7,362 nucleotides of DNA. Origin: an uncultured Lachnospiraceae bacterium (GTDB lineage Bacteria > Bacillota > Clostridia > Lachnospirales > Lachnospiraceae). A program made the translations under genes and the position numbers. Shown here piece by piece: positions 1-5,900 of this stretch. The DNA is taken from the NCBI GenBank assembly GCA_902803635.1, contig CADCQU010000172.1, forward strand, positions 1-7,362, in the 5' to 3' direction. The stretch's first letter is position 1, and every line of letters starts with the position of its first letter. The notes under the pieces were generated by a model. That model was not told where the DNA came from. It was given only the letters and a program-made list of their open reading frames with translations, and searched no databases.

Positions 1-1
1 C

Positions 2-289
2 ACGGAATCGGAGCGGGGACATTTGCAAATGGAACAGCCCTCCGCCGAGCCGGAGATGGGCATTTTGCAAATGGAGCGAAACCGGGAACTCTACAATGCG
101 CTTGAACAGCTTTCCCCGGATTATCGGCAGACGCTGCTCCTGCTGTATTTTGAACAAATGTCCTGCGAGGAGGCGGCGAGGGTCATGGGGAAGAGCCGCC
201 GACAGGTCTACCATCTCGCCGAGCGCGGCCGTGCCGCCCTGCGGAACGTCCTGGAGAAAATGGGGCTCGGCTACGAGGATTTTGTATAG
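2..289 (+). CDS. ECF-type sigma-70 factor, C-terminal part (region 4), 5' end outside window
   Basis: The reading frame is open through the left edge, so the N-terminal promoter-melting part (region 2) is missing and only about 95 residues are seen. They hold a typical sigma region 4: an ALEQLSPDYRQTLLLLYF helix, then EQMSCEEAARVMG and a recognition helix with KSRRQVYHLAERGRAALR, the helix-turn-helix that contacts the -35 element in ECF factors. The preceding stretch (GHLQMEQPSAEPEM, GILQMER) would be the region 2 to region 4 linker. An internal TTG at 23 is not a credible start because the frame continues upstream. The next gene starts 82 bases downstream and encodes a small membrane protein, the usual place for an anti-sigma factor. 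Family assignment is firm; the regulon is unknown. Confidence 0.9.
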   Translation, partial: TESERGHLQMEQPSAEPEMGILQMERNRELYNALEQLSPDYRQTLLLLYFEQMSCEEAARVMGKSRRQVYHLAERGRAALRNVLEKMGLGYEDFV

Positions 290-371
290 CAAATGGCGGT
301 TTGCGGTGAATTTTTCCCGTGGGTTGGTTCTGCGGAATTATTGTAAACGGAAATAGAAGATAGGAGAGCAT

Positions 372-683
372 ATGCGAACAACGGAAGAACAATTGCAGGA
401 GGTTTTACGTCGGTCCGGGAAGGTGAAAGAACGGCGGGCGGCAAAGCGGCAGGTCGCCATCCGTGCGGCGGCCTCTGGCATTTGCCTGTGTCTTTTGCTT
501 GTGGCAGCCTTCTTTCTGCCTACAAGCGCGACGACGGCGGAGGGGATGGCGGGGCAGCAGTATGGCAGCCTTGTGCTTTCTTCGCCCTATTTCGGGCCGC
601 TTGTTATCGGCATCCTTGCCTTTGCCCTTGGTGTGTGTTTGACCCTCCTGTGCTTGTCCATCAAGAACCTGAAGAAACAATAG
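372..683 (+). CDS. Small two-pass membrane protein, candidate anti-sigma/regulatory partner (paralogue 1)
   Basis: A 103-aa protein. The ATG follows a GGAG at 363-366 with good spacing. Residues 1-29 are charged and probably helical (MRTTEEQLQEVLRRSGK, then RR/KR), expected in the cytoplasm. Residues about 30-50 form TM1, 51-74 a short outside loop, 75-96 TM2 (GILAFALGVCLTLLC), ending in a basic KNLKKQ tail. It is clearly related to the 110-aa protein at 2433-2765: both begin MR-T--Q---E-LRRS-K, both have YG---LS before TM2, and both have LAFALGV--TLLC in TM2. Its place after a sigma gene suggests an anti-sigma or sigma-tethering role, but no H-x3-C-x2-C zinc anti-sigma motif is present and no named family is recognised. 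Function is inferred from context only. Confidence 0.8.
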   Translation: MRTTEEQLQEVLRRSGKVKERRAAKRQVAIRAAASGICLCLLLVAAFFLPTSATTAEGMAGQQYGSLVLSSPYFGPLVIGILAFALGVCLTLLCLSIKNLKKQ

Positions 684-729
684 CCCTCGGAAGGTGTAGT
701 GCTGGTTCTTATAGAAAAGTAGGATTGCT

Positions 730-1515
730 ATGACTTCTGAACTGTTGGATCACTTTTTTTCAGCCTTTCATATCTTTGTCGTGCTCTTCGTACTGATCTT
801 CCTGGTTCGGCGGATTGCTCTTGGCGAACGGAAAATGAAGCTGATTTATTATGCGTTTGGAATGGCGTGCTTTTTGCTGAGCGACCTCTACTGGGTAGTC
901 TACGGATTCGTACGTCCCGACATGCGGATGCCATTTGCGGCAAATGAGATTGCGGAATGGGCGATGTTCCTCATGTTTGCCGCCTCACTGGATGCCGCCA
1001 TCCCAAAGCCGCGGAGGCTTCCGCCCGGAAAAATATTTGCTACCGTGGGTTTCACCATCGGCAATACGCTGCTCTGGATTGGCTGGTCCGGCGAATGGGT
1101 ACAGGATATGTTTACGGGCGTATGTGTCGGATATCTGCTGTGCATGATTGTCGCCTGCCTTACGCAGACAAATGCACTGCGGAGGGCGGAATGGATTCTG
1201 CTGGGCCTTCTCTGTGCCGTTCTTCTGACGGCACAGGCTGGCACCTTCTATGCTCCCGAGGAAATCCGGGGAATGCTGGATACCTTCTGCTACATCCTGC
1301 TCTTTGCGGTCACAGCCGGCTTCTTCCTTCGTGTAATTGCCTCACGTAAGGTTGCTTCTCCGGAGAGCTGCTGCAGCCTTGCATTTGTCACTTTTGCATG
1401 GACGATCCTCACGATGTATATGAGCGCGGGGATGTGGTATAACCTTGCCCTTGCCGCCGACGCGCTTAGCTTCCCGCTCCTCTATACTTCGCTGGTGAGG
1501 GAGGTGGCGGCATGA
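730..1515 (+). CDS. Polytopic membrane protein of unknown function (about 8 TM segments)
   Basis: A 261-aa hydrophobic protein. The ATG at 730 is preceded by AGGAT (721-725). Hydrophobic segments lie near residues 10-27, 39-61, 74-91, 102-119, 126-145, 154-172, 184-203 and 214-234, with a possible ninth at 237-256. Basic loops (RRIALGERKMK; PKPRRLPPGK) fit an inside-positive topology. No catalytic motif or soluble domain was recognised; it resembles the membrane sensor half of some kinases but has no output domain. Its stop overlaps the micro-ORF start as ATGA (1512-1515), so translation is probably coupled toward the PrsW gene. A role as sensor or chaperone for the protease is possible but unproven. 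Its last residues (REVAA) also encode the next gene's ribosome binding site. Confidence 0.8.
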   Translation: MTSELLDHFFSAFHIFVVLFVLIFLVRRIALGERKMKLIYYAFGMACFLLSDLYWVVYGFVRPDMRMPFAANEIAEWAMFLMFAASLDAAIPKPRRLPPGKIFATVGFTIGNTLLWIGWSGEWVQDMFTGVCVGYLLCMIVACLTQTNALRRAEWILLGLLCAVLLTAQAGTFYAPEEIRGMLDTFCYILLFAVTAGFFLRVIASRKVASPESCCSLAFVTFAWTILTMYMSAGMWYNLALAADALSFPLLYTSLVREVAA

Positions 1516-1604
1516 TCTATATGAAAAACATTTCGTTCTACAGCACTGCCCGGCTACGCAACTCCCTGCTCAATCCTTCTCTGGCAAAGGAGGTGGCGGC
1601 ATGA
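1512..1604 (+). CDS. 30-codon micro-ORF created by junction duplication
   Basis: The ORF begins at an ATG overlapping the upstream stop (ATGA, 1512-1515) and ends with a TGA overlapping the PrsW start (ATGA, 1601-1604). A good Shine-Dalgarno sequence, GGAGG (1500-1504), stands 7 bases before it. The peptide starts MIYMKNIS, like the PrsW start MIYAENIL, and ends LLNPSLAKEVAA, like the upstream protein's end LLYTSLVREVAA. It is therefore a chimera of the PrsW N-terminus and the upstream C-terminus. Translation looks likely because ribosomes leaving the upstream gene must pass through it to reach PrsW by coupling. Whether the peptide itself has a function is unknown; it may only be a translational relay. 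Confidence 0.5.
   Translation: MIYMKNISFYSTARLRNSLLNPSLAKEVAA
1586..1595 (+). promoter_or_regulatory. Strong Shine-Dalgarno for the PrsW gene
   Basis: AAAGGAGGTG is nearly a perfect anti-16S complement. Its GGAGG (1589-1593) lies 7 bases before the ATG at 1601, fixing that start. It sits inside the micro-ORF, encoding its KEVAA end, and has a twin at 1500-1504 serving the micro-ORF. Confidence 0.8.
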
Positions 1605-2227
1605 TTTACGCGGAAAATATTTTGCTCTGCATCGTCGTCCCGCTGCTCATTTCCCTGCTGTTTCTCCGCGGAAATGCGCGGCGTTTCGTCGTGAATTTTC
1701 TGGTCGGAATGGGAGTCTGCCTTATTGCGGCGTATATCAGCGGTTTTTTACAGCAAAGCTCTGGGCTTAATGCCAATGACACGGCCATCTTCCTCTCCCC
1801 GATTGTTGAGGAACTGATGAAGCTGCTTCCGCTCCTCTTTTACCTTTTGGTCTTTTTGCCGAAGGATCGGACGCTTACTGACGCCGCCGTCGGCATCGGC
1901 GCGGGCTTTGCCACCTTCGAAAACTGCTGCTACATCCTTTCCTTCGGGGCGGAGAGCTTTTTCTACATGCTCGTGCGCGGCATGGCCGTCGGTGTGATGC
2001 ACATTGCCAGCATCCTCGCGACCGCGCTCTGGCTGATTGCCGTAAGGCGCCTTGGGGTCCTTTCCTTCTCGGCCGTCCTCGGGGCTCTGTCCCTCTCGAT
2101 GGCCGTCCACGCGCTCTACAACCTCCTCGTCTCGGGGGAGGGAATTTTCCCCATCATCGGTTATGCCTTGCCGCTCGCCGCGGCGGTCTTCTTGGTTTAT
2201 TTGAATCAAAAAATCACAAAACAGTAA
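1601..2227 (+). CDS. prsW: PrsW-family glutamic intramembrane protease
   Basis: A 208-aa polytopic membrane protein, close in length to B. subtilis PrsW (about 218 aa). It carries the family signature in order: E70-E71-x2-K74 in SPIVEELMKLLP, F106-E107 in GAGFATFENCCYI, H134 in RGMAVGVMHIAS, and H170-x3-N174 in MAVHALYNLL. In B. subtilis PrsW the paired glutamates and the last histidine are needed for the cut of anti-sigma factor RsiW that starts release of sigma-W. All equivalents are present, so the enzyme should be active. It is the last gene before a strong terminator, in one operon with a sigma gene and a small membrane protein. The likely substrate is that protein or its paralogue at 2433, but this is inference. 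Orthology to B. subtilis PrsW rather than membership of the wider family is not certain. Confidence 0.88.
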   Translation: MIYAENILLCIVVPLLISLLFLRGNARRFVVNFLVGMGVCLIAAYISGFLQQSSGLNANDTAIFLSPIVEELMKLLPLLFYLLVFLPKDRTLTDAAVGIGAGFATFENCCYILSFGAESFFYMLVRGMAVGVMHIASILATALWLIAVRRLGVLSFSAVLGALSLSMAVHALYNLLVSGEGIFPIIGYALPLAAAVFLVYLNQKITKQ

Positions 2228-2233
2228 GGTTTC

Positions 2234-2276
2234 AAAAAAAGAAACGGGCAGGAAGACACTGCTCGTTTCTTTTTTT
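2234..2276 (+). terminator. Intrinsic terminator after the PrsW gene
   Basis: The stem GAAACGGGCA (2241-2250) pairs with TGCTCGTTTC (2260-2269) over 10 pairs with one G-U, around a 9-base loop. Seven T (2270-2276) follow and can also pair with seven A (2234-2240). It lies 7 bases after the PrsW stop and separates the sigma/PrsW operon from the next unit. The A-run would let it act on the opposite strand too. Confidence 0.92.
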
Positions 2277-2432
2277 GTGCATTTTCTATAAAAATAGACG
2301 GATGGTTTTGTGGAAAATGCTGAATATGAAAAATTTGTGAAAAACGTGGGTAATTTTTTGAAAAATGGCAACTAAGTGGTAAATGGCAAAATTCCCGCAG
2401 CTTCGCGGGCGGAAGGAGGGAGGTGAAATGCG
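2277..2432 (+). promoter_or_regulatory. AT-rich intergenic region, presumed promoter and leader of the second operon
   Basis: After the terminator the next gene needs its own promoter, and this is the only AT-rich stretch before it. No good -35/-10 pair was found: TATAAA (2287-2292) lacks a -35, and TTGAAA (2358-2363) with TAAATG 16 bases later is weak. That would fit an alternative (ECF) sigma promoter, though no clear motif was found. A direct repeat AAATGGCAA occurs at 2363-2371 and 2381-2389. A small hairpin, CCCGC (2394-2398) with GCGGG (2405-2409), lies just before the Shine-Dalgarno GGAGGGAGG (2415-2423). Confidence 0.35.
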
Positions 2433-2765
2433 ATGCGGTATACAAGCGACCAGGCGGTCAGGGAAATCCTGCGGCGAAGCGACAAAATCTCAAAAAAGCG
2501 TGAACGCCGTGCCAGAAATGTCATTTCCTCTGCGTCGGCGACCCTGTTCTGCGCCCTGCTTGCGGTGACGGCTTTGCTGTCCGGGGGCAGTGCTGCCCGG
2601 GAGGGAACGGCCTACGGCGCGTTTATTCTGTCGCCCTCCGTGGGCGGTTACGTCCTGCTGGGCGTGCTCGCCTTCGCGCTGGGTGTGGCAGTAACGCTCC
2701 TCTGCGTACGCTACCGGGGAAAGCGCCTGGCCCAAAGCGACCAAGAGGAGGAAAAGAAAACCTGA
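2433..2765 (+). CDS. Small two-pass membrane protein (paralogue 2)
   Basis: A 110-aa protein paralogous to the one at 372-683. The start at 2433 is chosen over the out-of-frame ATG at 2428 because it yields the matching N-terminus (MRYTSDQ--REILRRSDK) and has GGAGGGAGG 9 bases upstream. Residues 1-29 are basic and cytoplasmic by charge. TM1 is about 30-50, a short loop contains YGAFILSPS, and TM2 is about 71-92 (GVLAFALGVAVTLLC). A hydrophilic tail ending QEEEKKT is longer than in paralogue 1. It is the first gene of the unit that carries the large exported protein. It could be a second PrsW substrate, an anti-sigma-like protein or an export partner; the sequence cannot decide. Downstream DNA is open in another frame, so a longer product by frameshift is possible. 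Confidence 0.8.
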   Translation: MRYTSDQAVREILRRSDKISKKRERRARNVISSASATLFCALLAVTALLSGGSAAREGTAYGAFILSPSVGGYVLLGVLAFALGVAVTLLCVRYRGKRLAQSDQEEEKKT

Positions 2766-2916
2766 AAGCTGTCAAAGCAGAAAAACCAAAGCTAAGGGAA
2801 TGAAAGTCAAGGGAACCAAAGCCAAGGAAACCAAAACCGGGGAACCGAAGCAAGGGAACCAGGAAACTGAAAACCAAAGTCAGGGGAACCAAAACAAGAA
2901 ACGAGACGGCAGATAG
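2752..2916 (+). other. Possible frameshifted C-terminal extension of the 110-aa membrane protein
   Basis: The +1 frame relative to the 110-aa gene is open from 2695 to a TAG at 2914-2916. A one-base shift in the A-rich segment 2752-2760 (AAAA G AAAA), just before the TGA at 2763-2765, would extend the protein to about 160 aa. The tail would be hydrophilic and rich in K, E, Q, N and G. An internal ATG (2800) could start a 38-aa peptide but has no spaced Shine-Dalgarno. Low T content makes an open frame easy by chance, so this is a lead, not a gene call. Confidence 0.25.
2785..2904 (+). repeat. Eight-unit degenerate 15-nt tandem repeat, T-poor
   Basis: Eight consecutive 15-base units start at 2785, 2800, 2815, 2830, 2845, 2860, 2875 and 2890 with no insertion or deletion. 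The model unit is ACC AAA GCC AAG GAA, decaying toward CAA-AGT-CAG-GGG-AAC-like forms on the right. From 2773 to 2913 the + strand has only five T. In the frame open to 2913 the units read as pentapeptides such as KVKGT, KAKET and SQGNQ. The tract fills most of the 208-base gap before the large secreted-protein gene. Confidence 0.7.
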
Positions 2917-2973
2917 TCGTCCCAGGACACAGCACAGAAGGAAAATTACGAGGGATAGGGAGGATACTGGAAG

Positions 2974-5900
2974 ATGAAACGAAGAAAAATAACCATTTTT
3001 TTGCTGACATTTTTGCTGGCCCTTGCTCTGCTGCCGGTGAGCGGGCTGTCGGCCTATGCGGATGGGCTGGCGGGCGATGATGACTCTGCGGCGAGTACGT
3101 TTAATAGCATTGTCAACATGGGGAAACCGCAATCCTATACGGCGGGCGGCGTAGATCCTTACGGCTACGGAGAAGGTGTACCGTTTACGCTGAGTGCGGC
3201 GCACGAGGTGGTTGCGTATGGGTACCGCGCTTCGGGGAGTGCATGGACGGGCTTTGACAGTTATGATAACCTGACTTATGAAGGTGCGAATATCCTGACC
3301 TCCGGAAAAATCAACAAGCACTACAACTTTGAGGAGAGTGGCAGTGTGACAAAAAAGGCGCTGAACGCGCCACAGACGGTTTCCTTTGATCCGAAGGGGA
3401 CGGGAAGAAAGGACCATCTTGCGGTTCTTGGCGTCAACTTCACGGATTCTTCCGCTAGCCTCTGCCTCTGCGTCTATGACAACAACGGAAAAGGCACGCC
3501 GCTGGGTCAGCTGGAAATCGGTACGGTCAACTGGATGAAGAATGGAGGAGAATATTTCACGTACTACAGCGTGAAGAACTATTACTCCATTACAGCCGGC
3601 GATTATGACGGGGATCACAAGGATACCCTCGTTGTTTACGGTTGTCTGGACGGATGGGGCCTCGGACTGTTTGAAATCAGGCTGCAAGACACCAATGGCG
3701 GAATTTCCCTTGTAAAAAAGAATGTAAGTGCGGAGCGTGCGTTATTGATGCCGGTTTACGATGGGGATACGGAGTTTGGAGTGACTCTTCAATCGTATGT
3801 GGATGACTTTGTCACATCCACGGGTTCTGGCAATGTGTATAAAAAGCTCTGCGGGGAGGTGGCGACAGGGGATCTCAATGGCGACCATGTGGATGATCTG
3901 GCCGTGCTGACCTACCACGCAGGGGCATTTCTGGGCTGTTATCCTTCTTATAGTTATAATGGCAGCGGGAATGTCTCGTTAGATGAAGAGCATACCTGGG
4001 ATCCCAGCTCGCCATATGTCTCTTATCAGCTGGGGGCAAAGGGAAGCGCGTCTTCCGTGATCTCCCAGAAAACGGCCGGAACATGGGTGCAGAAATATAT
4101 GGAAGGTTCTGAGTATGACTTTGATTGTATTGCGGCGCCCGGCCTTGCCGTGGGTGAAATCACGGGTGATCAGAAGAGTGAAATCGTCGTGGGAGGCTAT
4201 CTGAAAAACCTGAAATCTGGGAATATGAAAAATGGCAAACAAAAAATCGATAGTTCTGATACAACCGTCCTTGTCTCCTACAAGGCTACGGACGAGGGTC
4301 TGGTGGAAGGACCGTCCAACTGGAACATGGTTACTGCGGAACTGATGAAGTTGGGTTTTTATGAATCAGACCATGACATTTTTAACAAGTCGGCTGTCGT
4401 GACGGCAGCCATCGACGGCAGAGGCATGCCTGGCTATGTCTTTGTCAACGGGATGCTTGCGAAGGCAACCTCGCAGAGCTTTGAGACTACAATGTATTCC
4501 TTAGGAATGGAGCCTTCGCATATTGGTAGTTCGGGATCTTCGTCTAATTCTATTTCGGGATACTATGATGTAAGATCAGATAAGAATAAGTACACCAATA
4601 TCTGGATTGATTCCGTCGCGGTTGGGAACTTTGACGGCGGAATCGATGGAAAAGAGGAGATCCTTTATTCGATTGGCGTGAAAACGAAAAGTGAGGACAA
4701 ATTCTGCTTTGACATGGGAGAAATCTACCTTGGAAGCGGTGGCTTGCTTGGATCTTTGGTGCATCAGCTGGACTATCCTGCCGCAAATACTCCGGGAAAA
4801 TTAACGAAAGCGGGCCAGGAGCTTTGCCTGACGCTCTGCAGCGTGGATAACGACAATGATGGCATTATCGCGAAATATGCGGGAAAGGGTTGGGTCTATT
4901 CCGACCCGGAGATTGTGGCACTTTTGCAGGCCGCACCGTATTTTCAGGAGCTGGACGATGCCGGTGCCTTGTATACCGATGGAGAGACGGCGTACTCCGT
5001 CACCGAGTCCTACAGTCTGGAAAAAACAACGTCCAATGCAGTCTCCTTTGGCGTCGGAGGCACACACAGCCTGGCCGGCACGCTCGGCGGCTACGAAGTG
5101 AAGGCTGGCTATGCGCTGGACTGGTCGGAGGAATTTACGAAGGCGCAGACAACCTCGCAGACGATCACCTGGCACGCTTTTGAAAATTCGGTCGTAATCT
5201 CCCGTACCCCGGTTATCATATATTATTACCGGTACATGGACTCGGAAGGAGATTACCCGGAGAACGATAACATTTACGAGATTGCGATTCCGCAAGCACC
5301 GGTCACCGAGACCCTATCCGTGGAACGCTACAATGCATTTGCCAAATATTATAACAAATACTATGAAGAACTGGCGGATCAGATGGGGCTTAACAAGAAC
5401 ACAGTCCTTCCCGTTCTTCCCATTATCCAGGAATCGCATTTGCTAAAAGAGGGGGATCCGTTCTCATATTGGTCGATGTCGGATAGCGATTGTACGCTTC
5501 TTACGAACACTGCGCTGCACGCAGGACCCGGCCGGTCCTCCGTTACCGTGGAGCATTCCAGTGAGTCGAGTTATACGTCGAGCGAATCCATCGCGCACGG
5601 CTTTAATTTTGAGCTTACGATTACCTTTGGCCTTGACATTCCGGGCTTTGTGAGTTCAACGGTGGGCGGGTATACGTCCCTCAACTATATGCACGGACAT
5701 GCGGTTGCCACGACGCAAATGAGCGGCAAGGGCATCACCGGCACGGTGTCCAATTACGACAGTGCAAAGGCCAAGGCTGCCGGGATTTCCAATTACGAAA
5801 ACTGCGGCTTCTACTACAAGATGGCCAAATGGAACTACAGCGTGAAGGACAAGCAGGGCGGTGGTACCTATCCGGTCTATGGCTATGCACTTTCCGACAT

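Larger units (their letters stand above)
1477..1654 (+). repeat. Diverged 89-bp tandem duplication spanning a gene junction
   Basis: Bases 1477-1565 align without gaps to 1566-1654, by hand count 63 of 89 identical. Identity is perfect over 17 bases (1500-1516 and 1589-1605), which cover Shine-Dalgarno, stop and start. The unit holds the last 35 bases before the start codon of the polytopic gene's tail plus the first 54 bases (18 codons) of the PrsW gene. Because 35 + 54 = 89, a simple tandem duplication explains the micro-ORF and both ATGA overlaps. The strong divergence outside the 17-base core suggests an old event, with selection holding the translation signals. Confidence 0.75.

Noticed and set aside
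21..30. Perfect palindrome ATTTGCAAAT
   Set aside because: It is inside the sigma coding sequence; ten bases is short and no paired site or promoter context supports an operator.
289..315. Hairpin GCAAA/TTTGC followed by a T-run after the sigma gene
   Set aside because: The stem has only five mostly A-T pairs and the T-run starts seven bases away, so it is too weak for an intrinsic terminator.
1748..2371. 207-codon open frame on the minus strand
   Set aside because: It is antisense to the PrsW gene, whose motifs are clear, and it crosses the strong terminator. The translation is charged and lacks recognisable motifs.
2428..2568. Alternative ATG at 2428 and its frame
   Set aside because: That frame meets a stop at 2566-2568 and lacks the paralogue similarity shown by the 2433 frame.
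2785..2904. CRISPR-like array
   Set aside because: Units are only 15 bases, degenerate, contiguous and without unique spacers; no cas gene is near.
2623..3687. 354-codon open frame on the minus strand
   Set aside because: It lies antisense to the 110-aa gene, the repeat tract and the start of the large secreted-protein gene. The tract's low T content on the + strand removes most minus-strand stops and yields low-complexity F/G/L/S sequence. No domain or supporting ribosome site was seen.
5053..5094. GTH-S-LAGTL-GG resembling the MACPF signature (GTH, aromatic, about six residues, GG)
   Set aside because: The aromatic after GTH is missing, the spacing to GG is one residue short, and no other MACPF landmark was recognised. 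Treated as coincidence until a structure is predicted.
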